Assembly: GCA_035568175.1 (NCBI GenBank)
Contig: DATMON010000024.1
Coordinates: forward strand, 1-64,000
Origin: AV40 sp035568175
GTDB lineage: Bacteria; Verrucomicrobiota; Verrucomicrobiia; Chthoniobacterales; UBA10450
DNA: 64,000 bases
Reading direction: 5' to 3'
Under the pieces are notes generated by a model. That model made no database searches and was not told where the DNA came from. It worked only from the letters and a program-made list of their open reading frames with translations. Position 1 is the first letter of the stretch, and every line of letters starts with the position of its first letter. Positions 17,711 to 27,160 of this stretch are shown piece by piece. The translations under genes and the position numbers were made by a program.

Positions 17711-18418
17711 ATGCGCATCAGCCAGATGAATTGGATGATGGTGGAGGAGTATTTGAAGCGGGACGACCGCTGTGTGTTGCCGCTCGGGAGCACGGAGCAG
17801 CATGCGTATTTGAGTTTGAGCGTGGACAGCATTCTGGCAGAACGGCTCGCGACCGAAGTCGCGGAGTTAGCCGAGGTGCCGGTGCTTCCAGTTCAGCCGT
17901 ACGGCATTACACCTTATTTCCGCGCGTTTCCGGGAACGATCACGTTGCGCATTCAGACTTTTCTGTCGATCGTGCGCGAAATTCTCGACGCGTTGGCCGA
18001 GCAAGGATTTAAACGCATCCTGATCGTGAACGGCCACGGCGGAAACACGCCGGCGCAGAATCTGGTCGGCGAATGGATCGCGGATCATTCGGGTATGAAA
18101 GTAAAATTTCACAACTGGTGGAACGCGCCGAAAACGTGGGCGCAAGTGCAGGCGATCGATCCGGTCGCTTCGCACGCTTCCTGGATGGAAAATTTTCCGT
18201 GGACCCGTCTGGAAAACATCAAAATGCCATCGGAACAAAAGCCGGAGGTGGATATGAATCATCTTCGTCAGCTCGATCCGAAAGCGCTGCGTGCATATTT
18301 GAAGGATGGCAACTGGGGCGGCCTGTATCAAAGAAGTGACGAAGAGATGATGAAAATCTGGCGCGTGGCCGTCCAAGAAACGGTAGAGTTATTGAACGAC
18401 GGCTGGGCGGGTCATTAG
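17711..18418 (+). CDS. Creatininase-family amidohydrolase
   Basis: A 235-residue protein from the ATG at 17711. Family motifs: VLPLGSTEQHAYLSLSVDS (a metal-binding EQH; relatives usually read EQHGPHLPLGTD) and IVNGHGGNTPA, which carries another metal ligand. The creatininase family includes creatininase, the 3-dehydro-scyllo-inosose and riboflavin-intermediate amidases, and many unknown members. The altered first motif leaves substrate open. The downstream gene starts two bases after the stop region. Confidence 0.85.
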   Translation: MRISQMNWMMVEEYLKRDDRCVLPLGSTEQHAYLSLSVDSILAERLATEVAELAEVPVLPVQPYGITPYFRAFPGTITLRIQTFLSIVREILDALAEQGFKRILIVNGHGGNTPAQNLVGEWIADHSGMKVKFHNWWNAPKTWAQVQAIDPVASHASWMENFPWTRLENIKMPSEQKPEVDMNHLRQLDPKALRAYLKDGNWGGLYQRSDEEMMKIWRVAVQETVELLNDGWAGH

Positions 18419-18419
18419 A

Positions 18420-18884
18420 ATGATGAAACAATTTGGACTAAAGCGATTCGTCGTAACGATATCGATCTTGCTGTTCGCCGCGACGAGCATGCCGGCGGAA
18501 ACGGACGAGCCGGGTCCATTCGAAAGATTGTTTCATGCGATGAGACGCGCCTTCAACGAGCCGCAGCACCGGTCAGCGCATCGAAGCAGTCACAAACAGA
18601 CACAGACTAACGAAGCAACAAATTCCCCGAAGGAGGAATCAAATACTCAGGGGGCGACTGGCGGCACCGCTGCCGCACCACCGAGCCAAAGCAATACTCG
18701 AACGGCGACGCGAGTCGCCTCTAAAAAAGGCGACGATTTGCGATACGGAACTCCGGTCGCGGGCAAGAAAGGGTTTGTGACGAGTCCGTTCTCGCCAGAC
18801 GCCGGTTACATCGACGTGCGCGGTTTTGCTCCCGGCACGCCGGTGAAAGATCCTTACACCGGAAAAGTTTTTCTGACGCCCTAA
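18420..18884 (+). CDS. Small exported hypothetical protein
   Basis: A 154-residue protein with signal peptide VVTISILLFAATSMPAE. The middle is low-complexity (Ser, Thr, Gln, His), then a C-terminal conserved-looking block, YGTPVAGKKGFVTSPFSP, ending GTPVKDPYTGKVFLTP. This kind of C-terminal tail is repeated in small verrucomicrobial secreted proteins, but the function is unknown. It overlaps the operon of the creatininase-like gene. Confidence 0.65.
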   Translation: MMKQFGLKRFVVTISILLFAATSMPAETDEPGPFERLFHAMRRAFNEPQHRSAHRSSHKQTQTNEATNSPKEESNTQGATGGTAAAPPSQSNTRTATRVASKKGDDLRYGTPVAGKKGFVTSPFSPDAGYIDVRGFAPGTPVKDPYTGKVFLTP

Positions 18885-18918
18885 CGCCTGCAAAGAGCAG
18901 GGAGCAAGGAGCCAGTCG

Positions 18919-20688
18919 TCAGCTGCTTTCCGGCGGCACTGTGGTGGTCGCGGTAATCTTGCTTCCCGCGAGCGCGAGGATGACATCCGTTTTTGAAACG
19001 CTGCCGATCAACGATTGGCCGTTCATCTCGCTCACGACTGGCAGGCGTTCGCCGTCGTGATGACTGAATCGCTCCAGTGCTTCAGTCAGTGACGCTTCGG
19101 CGCTAATAACCGGGAATGAATCGCGCAAGATGTCGCCGGCAATCACTACCTTTGCCAGCTCGGGCGCGTTCAGGAAATTTTTGATGTCGTGCAGCGAAAC
19201 GGCGCCGAGAAACCGGCCGTGATCGGTCACATAAAGATAATTGAATCGTGTCGCGATAAATTTTTCGCCAATTTCCGCAAAACCGGCGGTTGGCCTAATG
19301 GTCAGCGGCTTCGGCTTCATCAAATCGCGGACGTGGAGCTCGGCCAGCTGCTTGCGATAATCGCCGGCGCCTTTGCGTTTGAGCGCTTCGGCGTAAATCG
19401 AACGCTTCTCGATGCTGACCGATGTGTAATAACCGATCACGCACGCGAGCATCAGCGGAAGAATAATTTGGTAGTCGAGTGTGATCTCGAAAATCATTAC
19501 GATTGCCATGATCGGCGCATGGGTTGCCGCGGCCAGAAATGCGCCCATGCCGACCAAGGCAAACGCGCTCGGATTTACCGGTAAATGCGTCAGGACTTGT
19601 TGCGTGCCGCTGCCAAACAAGAAACCGAGGCTCGCGCCGATAAAAAGTGTGGGCGTGAAAACTCCGCCGACTGCACCGGATCCAAACGTCGACGTCGTTG
19701 CAAGAATCTTGAGAATCAAAATGACGGCGACTGTTTGCCAAAGCCATTGGCCGCGCAAAATGCCACTGACCGTGCTGTAGCCATTACCGCAAACTTCCGG
19801 ATGCCAGAGCGCAAACAAACCAACGATCAACCCGCCGATGCACATTTTGATGTAAACCGGCAGGGCGAGGCGGCCGACCCATTCTTCAGTGACTCGCAGG
19901 AGACGAATGAACCACGGTGCAACAAGGCCCGCGATCAGCCCAAGCAACAAGTAGGGGAGAATCTCCCACGTCCGGTTGAGTTCAAATGGCGGAATATCAT
20001 AAAGCGGAGCGGCCCCGAGAAATCCGCGTACGGTCAGCGTCGCCACGACCGACGAAAAAATGAGAGGGCCGAGCATCTCCATCGCCATTGATCCGAGGAC
20101 GATTTCGGCAACGAAAATCGCGCCTGCGATGGGCGCGTTGTAAGCCGAAGCGATTCCGGCAGCAGCACCACAGCCAACGAGCAATCGCATGCGTGGTGTG
20201 GACCAATTTTGGATACGGCCAAATGCCGATGCGATAACTGAGGCGAGCTGAACCAGCGGACCTTCGCGGCCAATTGAGCCGCCGGAAGCGATGGTGAAAA
20301 GCGCAGAGAGGGATTTCACGAAAGTGCGCCGCGTTGAGATTCTACCGTCGCCGAGAACAATCGCTTCCATGTAATCGCTCGTGCTGATTCGGCTCTGCCA
20401 ACGAGTGCCGAATTGAAGGACTGCGCCGGCGAGCAAACCACCGAGCGCGGGCACGAAGACCCGAAGCACGGGAGAAAGTCCCGAGAACGACTCGACCAAC
20501 CCGGGGGCCGAGCTGCCGGTCAGGACCTTGTGGACGGCGCTGGTCAGCGCACGAAATGCAATCGAGGAAAGGCCGCCGCAAAATCCGATCACCCCGGCCC
20601 AGAACAAAGTGACTTGAAGATCGGTTGGCCGGGTATGTTCCTGAAACCAAACCCAAAATTTCAGCCGGCGAAACGCATGCGGGTCCAC
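18919..20688 (-). CDS. ClC-family chloride/proton antiporter with CBS pair
   Basis: A 589-residue protein from a GTG at 20688 (AGGGA nine bases before). Membrane part: SGGSIGREGPLVQLAS carries the GREGP motif, where the Glu gates protons and indicates an antiporter not a channel. GSGAVGGVFTPTLFIGA carries the GxFxP chloride site. C-terminal cytosolic CBS pair at about residues 445-575 (VRDLMKPKPLTIRPTAGF; FPVISAEASLTEALERF) may bind nucleotides. A reading frame extension up to 21009 is antisense to the flavin reductase gene and is not used. Confidence 0.9.
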   Translation of the reverse strand: MDPHAFRRLKFWVWFQEHTRPTDLQVTLFWAGVIGFCGGLSSIAFRALTSAVHKVLTGSSAPGLVESFSGLSPVLRVFVPALGGLLAGAVLQFGTRWQSRISTSDYMEAIVLGDGRISTRRTFVKSLSALFTIASGGSIGREGPLVQLASVIASAFGRIQNWSTPRMRLLVGCGAAAGIASAYNAPIAGAIFVAEIVLGSMAMEMLGPLIFSSVVATLTVRGFLGAAPLYDIPPFELNRTWEILPYLLLGLIAGLVAPWFIRLLRVTEEWVGRLALPVYIKMCIGGLIVGLFALWHPEVCGNGYSTVSGILRGQWLWQTVAVILILKILATTSTFGSGAVGGVFTPTLFIGASLGFLFGSGTQQVLTHLPVNPSAFALVGMGAFLAAATHAPIMAIVMIFEITLDYQIILPLMLACVIGYYTSVSIEKRSIYAEALKRKGAGDYRKQLAELHVRDLMKPKPLTIRPTAGFAEIGEKFIATRFNYLYVTDHGRFLGAVSLHDIKNFLNAPELAKVVIAGDILRDSFPVISAEASLTEALERFSHHDGERLPVVSEMNGQSLIGSVSKTDVILALAGSKITATTTVPPESS

Positions 20689-20817
20689 CGGGAGCGATCC
20701 CTTTGCACTCCTTACGCGCACCTTATCACCTGCGTGCAGGGAACCCCTCGTCAAGTCAGAAGCGCAACCTGATCGACCCGGTTGGAAATCTCTCACGACG
20801 GCGTAAGCTCGGAGCGC

Positions 20818-21345
20818 ATGCCGAAGTATCTCGTCGTCAGCACCAGTGGAAATCCTGATAGCAACAGCCGTCGGATGGGCCGGGTCGCGTTTGCGCATTT
20901 GCAAAAACGAAAAGTCGATTGCAGCTGGATGGACATCAGCGAGATGAACCTTCCGCTGTGCGACGCGGACAAATGTTATAGCACTCCCGCGGCGCAGAAA
21001 CTGAACCAAGCGATTGAAACGGCAGATGGCATTCTCATCGCCGCGCCGGTTTACAATTACGATGTTGCGGCCGCCGCCAAAAATATGATCGAGCTGACCG
21101 GCAGCGCGTGGGAAGAAAAAGTGGTCGGATTTCTATGCGCCGCCGGCGGAAACAGCAGTTATATGGCGGTGATGGCCTACGCCAACAGTCTCATGCTCGA
21201 TTTTCGAACGGTCATTATTCCGCGATTCGTTTACGCGACCGGCGACGCCTTTAAAGGCGACGAGATCGCCGATAAAAAAGTCGTAACGCGGATCGAGGAA
21301 GCGGCTGAGGAATTGATTCGCTTTACTCAGGCATTGCGCAGCTAA
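20818..21345 (+). CDS. NADPH-dependent FMN reductase-like protein
   Basis: A 175-residue flavodoxin-fold protein. STSGNPDSNSRRM gives the FMN phosphate-binding loop, and ILIAAPVYNYDVAAAAKNMIE is the conserved NADPH_Red2 motif (PVYNYS in typical members). GFLCAAGGNSSYMAV is the second FMN contact. Reduces FMN, quinones or azo compounds; exact substrate unknown. The ATG at 20818 directly follows GGAGCGC. Confidence 0.88.
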   Translation: MPKYLVVSTSGNPDSNSRRMGRVAFAHLQKRKVDCSWMDISEMNLPLCDADKCYSTPAAQKLNQAIETADGILIAAPVYNYDVAAAAKNMIELTGSAWEEKVVGFLCAAGGNSSYMAVMAYANSLMLDFRTVIIPRFVYATGDAFKGDEIADKKVVTRIEEAAEELIRFTQALRS

Positions 21346-21428
21346 GCTTCGAGCGGGCTTTGCCTGCTGCCGCGCGCGTCGAACGTCGATCTTGCGGAAT
21401 TCCTGCGAAGAATGTTAGAACTCTCCGC

Positions 21429-22157
21429 GTGCGCCCCCTGGTTATCGTCGCGATTTTCCTTTTTGTGACAGCTGTGGCGGCGCGCGCCCTCGAACTGAGC
21501 GACTTTGTCGCAGGTCGCGGCCGCAATTGGAATGCGATCAAAGTGCTCAGTCAAGGCGACCAAGAACTGAGGTCCGGTGATCTTCCAGCTGCGCGTCGCG
21601 ATTTTGACGCGGCGATCCGAAGCGACCCAACGCTATGGGTCGCAATTTATTGGCGGGCCAGACTGTCAGCAAGAGAACGAAAATGGGATCAAGTCGTTCG
21701 CGATTGCAATGAAGTGTTGCGACAGGACTCGACTTTTGTAGAAGCAGCTGTGCTGCGCGCCGTGGCCAATAGCATGCTTGGAAGATATTCAGCCAGTTTG
21801 CATGATCTGGATAATGCCATTTCCCTGCGCCCGGCGCGCGTTGAAACGTTCTCCTGGGTGTTGGAACGGCGAGCCTGGCTACATGCCGCATGTCCGGAGG
21901 CTTCGTTTCGCAACGGCCGGTTGGCGCTCGAGGACGCAAAGAGGGCGTGCAGCATGACGAAATGGAAGGAAGCCGGCCCGATCGACACGCTGGCAGCGGC
22001 CTGTGCTGAGACCGGCGATTTCGATTCCGCCCTGCGTTATGAGCAACAAGCCATGAGTGCGCCCGACGCCAATGAAATTTCGCGGACGTTGCAGGAACAT
22101 GCAGCGCTATTCAAACAGCATCGCCCGGTGCGAATGAAAGAGATGAGCAAGTCTTAG
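21429..22157 (+). CDS. Exported TPR-repeat protein
   Basis: About 242 residues, read from a GTG at 21429 that gives a signal segment (LVIVAIFLFVTAVAARALEL). TPR-like helical pairs follow: SQGDQELRSGDLPAARRDFDAAI, CNEVLRQDSTFVEAAVLRAVAN, SALRYEQQAMSAP. Such proteins scaffold complexes in the periplasm; partner unknown. The 3' end overlaps the end of the convergent HD-domain gene by four bases. Confidence 0.72.
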   Translation: MRPLVIVAIFLFVTAVAARALELSDFVAGRGRNWNAIKVLSQGDQELRSGDLPAARRDFDAAIRSDPTLWVAIYWRARLSARERKWDQVVRDCNEVLRQDSTFVEAAVLRAVANSMLGRYSASLHDLDNAISLRPARVETFSWVLERRAWLHAACPEASFRNGRLALEDAKRACSMTKWKEAGPIDTLAAACAETGDFDSALRYEQQAMSAPDANEISRTLQEHAALFKQHRPVRMKEMSKS

Positions 22158-22744
22158 CTCGCGGTTCCGGCAAGACCGAGACGCGCGGCGTCGGCTTTAA
22201 GCGCGGCGATTACGTTACTAATCACTTCGTCGAGCGGTAGCCCAAGCTGTTCGGCGCCGTGCACGATCTCTTCGCGATTGACCGCGCGGGCGAACGCCTT
22301 GTCTTTCATCTTCTTTTTCACCGCCGCGAGATCGACATCGTGAATGCTCTTGGTTGGCCGAACGAGCGCGACGGCAACGACGAAACCGCTGAGTTCATCC
22401 ACCGCGCGGAGCGTCTTCTCCAGCGGCGTCTCTGGAGAAACGCCGGAGTAATCGGCGTGAGAGAGGATCGCGCGGCAAACTTCTTCGCTCCAGCCGTTGT
22501 CGCGCAGCCATGCTACGCCGATAAACGGATGGCCTTCGGTCGAGCTGCGTTCCAGGTTCGGGTGCCGTTCGTAATCCATGTCGTGCAGCAATCCGACGGC
22601 TTCCCAAAGATCGACATCTTCAGCCGCCCCGCTAAGCGGGGCGAAATGCTTCATCGAATCGGCGACCGCGTAGCAATGCTTTCGCAAACTCTCCGATTGG
22701 ACCCATTCGTGAAGAATAGCGAGGGCACGAGAGGCGAGGGGCAT
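22154..22744 (-). CDS. HD-domain hydrolase
   Basis: A 196-residue HD-superfamily protein from the ATG at 22744. H in KHCYAVADSM, then the HD pair in LLHDMDYERHP, then ILSHADYSGV and a conserved Asp in LRAVDELSGFVVA form the dimetal ligand set. Such single-domain HD proteins hydrolyse phosphodiester or nucleotide bonds. No attached regulatory domain. Substrate unknown. Convergent with the TPR gene. Confidence 0.86.
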   Translation of the reverse strand: MPLASRALAILHEWVQSESLRKHCYAVADSMKHFAPLSGAAEDVDLWEAVGLLHDMDYERHPNLERSSTEGHPFIGVAWLRDNGWSEEVCRAILSHADYSGVSPETPLEKTLRAVDELSGFVVAVALVRPTKSIHDVDLAAVKKKMKDKAFARAVNREEIVHGAEQLGLPLDEVISNVIAALKADAARLGLAGTAS

Positions 22745-22890
22745 GGGAAAAGAATGAACGGGAAACGCGCAACGATCAACCCACCTTCGCAAACTACGGC
22801 GCGGCTGCGCCCAACGTCGACAATCTCTGTGAAAAGGCGCAATCTGAAATTGCCGATTGGACGAAAATGCGCGAACTGGGGGTTAAGTCG

Positions 22891-23340
22891 ATGAGACGAG
22901 TGTTTTTGGCAGCAATCATATTTGTTCTTGGGTGCGCCGGCGCCGGCGAAGCGGCCGCGCAATCACCCGGCAAAAAGTCGCTTCATGCTTTTCTGGCTGC
23001 GGGCGAGGATCGTAAACCGACGACGTCGTTTTCCTCCGACGTACCCAGCATTTATGCCGTTTGGAAAGGCGAAGCGCTTGAGGCCGGCGACAAGATTCAC
23101 TCGATTTGGATCGCGGAAGACATCGGCGATGCTGCGCCAAAGGATAGCAAAATTCTTGAAGGAGATGCCAAAGTCTACAAGGCGGATGACGACGGGGCGT
23201 TCTCGCTCTCACGACCAAGCGGCAAGATTTGGCCGCTCGGCAAATACAGGGTGGAAATTTATATCAACGGCCTCCTGGCCGAACTATTGAAGTTCACGAT
23301 CAAGCCCGGCGTTACGATCGAACTGCCCAAAGGAGATTAG
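22891..23340 (+). CDS. Exported hypothetical protein
   Basis: A 149-residue protein with signal peptide VFLAAIIFVLGCAGAGEAAAQ; the Cys within LGC could also be a lipobox but is in a weak position. The mature part resembles periplasmic beta-sandwich domains: VPSIYAVWKGEALEAGDKI and GKYRVEIYINGLLAELLKFTI. No named family. Located just upstream of lipA on the same strand. Confidence 0.65.
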   Translation: MRRVFLAAIIFVLGCAGAGEAAAQSPGKKSLHAFLAAGEDRKPTTSFSSDVPSIYAVWKGEALEAGDKIHSIWIAEDIGDAAPKDSKILEGDAKVYKADDDGAFSLSRPSGKIWPLGKYRVEIYINGLLAELLKFTIKPGVTIELPKGD

Positions 23341-23424
23341 GGATAAACGATGATACGCCCGAGGAGAAACGTCCGGAGGGGTTGAACTTTTCAATCCGTT
23401 GACGTTGCGTTAGTTTCTTCCACG

Positions 23425-24321
23425 ATGTCCTGCGCGAAAATCGATCCGGCCCTGCACCAGGCGCAAAAGCCGTCCTGGATCAAAGTGCGCTTGCCATCGA
23501 ACCCGGTTTTCTTTTCGACCAAGGCCCTCATTTCCGATCTGCGGTTGCACACGGTTTGTGAAAGCGCGCAATGTCCGAACCGCTGGGAATGCTGGAGTCA
23601 GGGCACAGCCACGTTCATGATCGCCGGCGATCGTTGCACGCGCGCGTGCGGATTTTGCGCAGTGACAACCGCGAAACCGTTTGCGTTGGAAGATGACGAG
23701 CCGCAACGCGTTGCCGAAGCGGTGATGCGAATGAAATTGAAACATGTCGTGATCACCGGCGTCGCCCGCGACGATTTGAAAGATGGCGGCGCGAATCATT
23801 TCGCACGCGTCATCGCCGCGATCCAAAAAATGGAGCCGTCGATTATCATCGAAGTGCTCGTTCCGGATTTTCACGCGGAAGATTCGTGCATCCAGACTGT
23901 GCTCGATGCGGCGCCGGATATTTACAATCATAACATGGAGACTGTAGAGCGGCTTACGCCGCTCGTGCGATCGCGGGCGAAATATCGAACGTCGCTGCAA
24001 GTATTGCGACGGGCGAAAGAACTTTCGTCCCGCGGCCGCGGGATTGTTACGAAAAGCGGAATCATGCTTGGCCTTGGCGAAACCGAGCCGGAGATTTTTC
24101 AAACGATGGACGATTTGCGCGAAGTCGGGTGCCAGGTTTTGACGATGGGTCAGTATCTGAGACCGACGCCGAACCATTTACCGGTGGTCGAGTTCGTCAC
24201 GCCTCAACAGTTCGATCTTTATGGCGAGATCGCGCGCAAAAAAGGATTTGAGCACGTCGCTTCCGGTCCACTGGTGCGCAGTTCCTATCATGCGGCCGAC
24301 TTTCATCCGGTCGTCCGCTGA
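23425..24321 (+). CDS. lipA: Lipoyl synthase
   Basis: A 298-residue radical-SAM enzyme that inserts two sulfurs into octanoyl-protein to make lipoate. The auxiliary cluster motif CESAQCPNRWECW (C-x4-C-x5-C) is at about residue 45, the radical-SAM motif CTRACGFCAV (C-x3-C-x2-C) near 72, and the family-specific RSSYHAADF (RSSY) end is present. Length fits the family. lipB is not in the window. The reaction supports pyruvate and glycine cleavage complexes. Confidence 0.97.
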   Translation: MSCAKIDPALHQAQKPSWIKVRLPSNPVFFSTKALISDLRLHTVCESAQCPNRWECWSQGTATFMIAGDRCTRACGFCAVTTAKPFALEDDEPQRVAEAVMRMKLKHVVITGVARDDLKDGGANHFARVIAAIQKMEPSIIIEVLVPDFHAEDSCIQTVLDAAPDIYNHNMETVERLTPLVRSRAKYRTSLQVLRRAKELSSRGRGIVTKSGIMLGLGETEPEIFQTMDDLREVGCQVLTMGQYLRPTPNHLPVVEFVTPQQFDLYGEIARKKGFEHVASGPLVRSSYHAADFHPVVR

Positions 24322-24353
24322 GAATGGAGCGAGTGGAACGAGCGACATGGACG

Positions 24354-24371
24354 GGTCCGAGCCGGACTGGC
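24354..24371. repeat. Dispersed 18-bp hairpin repeat, copy 4 (intergenic)
   Basis: Exact copy of ggtccgagccggactggc in the lipA-glycosyltransferase gap, not translated. Confidence 0.8.
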
Positions 24372-24419
24372 TTTAGCCGCAAAGGCAGCGGCGAGAGAGC
24401 CGGGTGACGAACGAGTTCA

Positions 24420-25091
24420 ATGGACACGACAACTGCGGCAGTCATTCCCGCCTACAACGAAGAAAAGCATATCGGCGATGTAGTTCGGCGAACACGGCAA
24501 AAACTCGACGACGTTCTGGTTGTCGATGACGGCTCGCGCGACAAGACCGCGGATCGAGCGCGAGACGCCGGCGCCGAAGTGATCGTTCATTCCCAAAACC
24601 GTGGCAAAGGCGAGACGATCAAAACCGGATTGCGTCATTGGTTGGAACGGCAAATCGATTTCGTAATCATTCTCGACGCCGACGGTCAGCATCTGCCGGA
24701 GGAGATCGACCGATTCATTGCGTCTGCGCTTTCAGCGGACGAACCGAAACTCATTCTTGGCAACCGGATGAAGGATGTTTCGTCGATGCCGCGCTTGCGA
24801 CAGATGGTCAATCACTGGATGAGTCAACGCATCAGCGCAGTTTGCGGCCAGGAAATTCCGGATACGCAATGCGGGTTCCGCTTGCTACATCGACAATTGA
24901 TTCCCGAGTTGCTCGGGGGCGCGGCGCGTTTCGATTACGAAACCGAAATGCTGATCGTTGCCAGTCGGAAAGGTTTTCGGATCGATTCCGTGCCAATCAG
25001 CACCGTTTACTCGGACGAAGTCAGCAGCATTCATCCGGTGCGCGACACGCTCCGCTTTTTCAAATTGATGCGGCAGTACAGGAAATTGTAA
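24420..25091 (+). CDS. Glycosyltransferase family 2 (dolichol-phosphate-mannose-synthase-like)
   Basis: A 223-residue GT-A enzyme. The start TTAAVIPAYNEEKHIGDVV is the nucleotide-sugar fold, VVDDGSRDKT carries the DDGS, and IILDADGQHLPEEIDRF carries the DxD-type metal site (DADGQ). Typical for polyprenyl-phosphate sugar synthases (DPM1/Undecaprenyl-P-sugar) and related wall glycan enzymes. No membrane anchor, unlike full Pgf members. It starts 98 bases after lipA with a repeat in between. Confidence 0.88.
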   Translation: MDTTTAAVIPAYNEEKHIGDVVRRTRQKLDDVLVVDDGSRDKTADRARDAGAEVIVHSQNRGKGETIKTGLRHWLERQIDFVIILDADGQHLPEEIDRFIASALSADEPKLILGNRMKDVSSMPRLRQMVNHWMSQRISAVCGQEIPDTQCGFRLLHRQLIPELLGGAARFDYETEMLIVASRKGFRIDSVPISTVYSDEVSSIHPVRDTLRFFKLMRQYRKL

Positions 25092-25188
25092 TTCCGCGGA
25101 TCGGGGAGCGCACGCGCCTCGCCAGTGCGAACTTCGTTGACTTCTCTTTCAAGAAAACCCGTCGATTCAGGAGCCTTAGAAAAAATCC

Positions 25189-25210
25189 GTTGTCGCGAGG
25201 GCGCGACAAC
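25189..25210. terminator. Strong hairpin between convergent genes
   Basis: gttgtcgcg-aggg-cgcgacaac forms a nine-pair stem with a four-base loop in the gap between the glycosyltransferase and the mlaD-like gene. No long T run follows, so it may be a factor-assisted terminator or a dispersed repeat. Confidence 0.4.
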
Positions 25211-25264
25211 CAACACGCGAGGCGCGTGTGCTCCCGAGATCAGATTTTCGCCCTCCGGGACAGC

Positions 25265-26146
25265 CTACGGTTTTTTGCCCGGCAGCGGTTTAGTGCTTTT
25301 GATGATCTCTTCTTCCGGCGTCAGATTCGGTGCCTTCCCGCTAAAAATCAGGCGGTTCGGCTTCTCGCTCAGCGCATCAACCAGCGCCTTAGCGTGGGTC
25401 GTGACAACTTTCAGATTCAGCAGGATCACATGCAGCTCTTTCATCTGTTCCTGAAGCGATTTGTCTGTCGTGCCAATGAACGTGTTAGCTGTGCCGAAGA
25501 GTTGGTCGGCGCCTTTCGAAGCGCTGTCCAGATTCTTGAGCACGTTCTGCAAATTATCGACGTCGACTTTTAATGAATCGGCCAGCGGCCCGAGCTTGGG
25601 CATGAATTCGCCGAAATCCCCGTGCAGGTCGGTCACAGTCAAGTTGAGATTGTCTACCAGCTTGTTTGCGTTTTCGAAAAGCGGTCCGGCCGCGGCGGTG
25701 ATTTGTTCGATGCCGTAAGCAGAATGTCCTTCGATCGCAGCGTTGTTGGCCAGCGTCTTGCCGCCGGGCGTCCCCGCGGAGAGCGCGACAAATTTCGGTG
25801 CGAGCAAAGTGTCTGCGCTCAGGGTCGCGGTTACATCGGCCGGCAATGGCGGAATTCCATCATCGAGTTCCACTGTTACGACGACGGCATCTTTTTTGTT
25901 GCTCGATTTCGCGCGCTCGGCCGCGGTGAGATGACGCATCGCAATCACGCGTCCAGCCGGGGCACCGGCGTAACGGACTTCGGAATGAACTTTGATGCCG
26001 GTCACATCTTCGTATTGGATTTGCAAAGTGCGCGTCGGTTTTTTCAAACGATAACCGGAAAGCGCAAATGTAAGCGCGGCGAGCAAGACGATACTGCACC
26101 CGATGACGGATAAAGCGACCAAGTAATCGGAGAGATTCTTCTTCAT
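25265..26146 (-). CDS. mlaD: MlaD-type MCE-domain substrate-binding protein
   Basis: A 293-residue protein with one N-terminal transmembrane helix (VALSVIGCSIVLLAALTFAL) and an MCE domain (LQIQYEDVTGIKVHSEVRYAGAPAGRVIAM). The C-terminal ~130 residues are helical and include a linker NLTVTDLHGDFGEFMPKLG. The hexamer transports phospholipid between inner and outer membranes with MlaE and MlaF. The set lies in order E-F-D with a gene inserted after E. The ATG at 26146 precedes the hydrophobic segment; the upstream extension is repeat sequence. Confidence 0.88.
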   Translation of the reverse strand: MKKNLSDYLVALSVIGCSIVLLAALTFALSGYRLKKPTRTLQIQYEDVTGIKVHSEVRYAGAPAGRVIAMRHLTAAERAKSSNKKDAVVVTVELDDGIPPLPADVTATLSADTLLAPKFVALSAGTPGGKTLANNAAIEGHSAYGIEQITAAAGPLFENANKLVDNLNLTVTDLHGDFGEFMPKLGPLADSLKVDVDNLQNVLKNLDSASKGADQLFGTANTFIGTTDKSLQEQMKELHVILLNLKVVTTHAKALVDALSEKPNRLIFSGKAPNLTPEEEIIKSTKPLPGKKP

Positions 26147-26204
26147 CGAACAAAATGGCGATCGATCGGACTCAAATGACACCTTCGCTCGGCTACGGCG
26201 CGGC

Positions 26205-26302
26205 AGGCGAATGACGAATAACGAAACAATGACCAAGCTCGAATAAAGAGCGCGTCGGACTTAGTTCGAGCTTCGGATTTTATTCGTGCTTCGCCATTCA
26301 TA
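26205..26302. repeat. cgaatgacgaa-type repeats between mlaF and mlaD
   Basis: Sequence gcgaatgacgaataacgaa followed by caatgaccaagctcgaat, and a return with attcgtgcttcgccattcat, so that the ends are inverted. Closely related repeats flank the four-helix-bundle gene between mlaE and mlaF (27160-27225 and 27650-27690). Confidence 0.6.
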
Positions 26303-27160
26303 TCATGCGCCCTTGCGATGAAATCGGTGACGCGCGCCGACAAACGGTCGCGGTTTCACGTGTTGATGATGTTCATGTTCGTCCTGAGAAAGATTTAATG
26401 GAATCGGCCCATCGGCGTCGCCATTGATGAACTGTTGCACTTCCGGATTAGGACTGTTGCGAATTTCATCGGGACTACCTTGGGCTACAATTGAGCCGTG
26501 ACCAAGCATGATCATGCGGGTTGCGATCCGAAACGCGCTGGTCATGTCGTGCGTCACGACGACGGCGGTCATGTGTTCGCCGTGCGTTAGCTTGAGCGTG
26601 AGTTGATCGACCACCGCGGTCATGATCGGGTCGAGTCCGGAAGTTGGTTCGTCGCTGAAGAGCAATTCCGGATCGAGCGCGAGCGCACGGGCAAGGCCGA
26701 CGCGCTTTTTCATTCCACCGCTGATTTCGGCCGGTTTCAGATCTTCAAAACCGCTCAGGCCGACCATTTGAAGTTTTTCCTCGACGATTTCTTCAATCTC
26801 ATCAGCTGAATTGTCGGAATGCTCCAAAAGCGGGAGCGCGACATTTTCGCCGACAGTGAGAGAAGCGAGCAACGCGCCCGACTGGAATAACATTCCGAAA
26901 CGCCGACGAACATCCGCGATCTCACGTTCGTTCATCGTGGTAATTTCCTGGCCAAAGATCTTTACCGAGCCGGAGGTCGGCTTCATCGAACCGATAATGT
27001 GACGGAGCAACGTGCTCTTGCCGCAGCCGCTCCCGCCCATGATCACGAGCGTTTCGCCGCGCTGCACATCAAAAGAAATGTCGTGAAGCACAGTCCGGTC
27101 GCCGAATCTGCGCACGAGGTTGGCAACTTCTATTACAGGTGAGTCAGTGGGCGCTGTCAT
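26303..27160 (-). CDS. mlaF: MlaF-type ABC transporter ATP-binding protein
   Basis: A 285-residue ABC ATPase. Walker A GGSGCGKST (about 42-50), signature ISGGMKKRVGLARAL, Walker B LLFSDEPTSGLD and switch VTHD are all present. The TSGLDP context after Walker B is the MlaF type. The long His-rich C-terminus (DEHEHHQHVKPRPF) is unusual and might bind metal. It powers lipid transport with MlaE and MlaD. Confidence 0.93.
   Translation of the reverse strand: MTAPTDSPVIEVANLVRRFGDRTVLHDISFDVQRGETLVIMGGSGCGKSTLLRHIIGSMKPTSGSVKIFGQEITTMNEREIADVRRRFGMLFQSGALLASLTVGENVALPLLEHSDNSADEIEEIVEEKLQMVGLSGFEDLKPAEISGGMKKRVGLARALALDPELLFSDEPTSGLDPIMTAVVDQLTLKLTHGEHMTAVVVTHDMTSAFRIATRMIMLGHGSIVAQGSPDEIRNSPNPEVQQFINGDADGPIPLNLSQDEHEHHQHVKPRPFVGARHRFHRKGA

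Noticed and set aside
20689..21009. Extended N-terminus of the ClC antiporter
   Set aside because: Antisense to the flavin reductase; the GTG at 20688 with AGGGA fits the family length.
24638..25573. Long plus-strand frame over the glycosyltransferase and mlaD region
   Set aside because: Arg/Ser-rich shadow of the real genes; no domain, and the GT2 and MCE motifs are in other frames.
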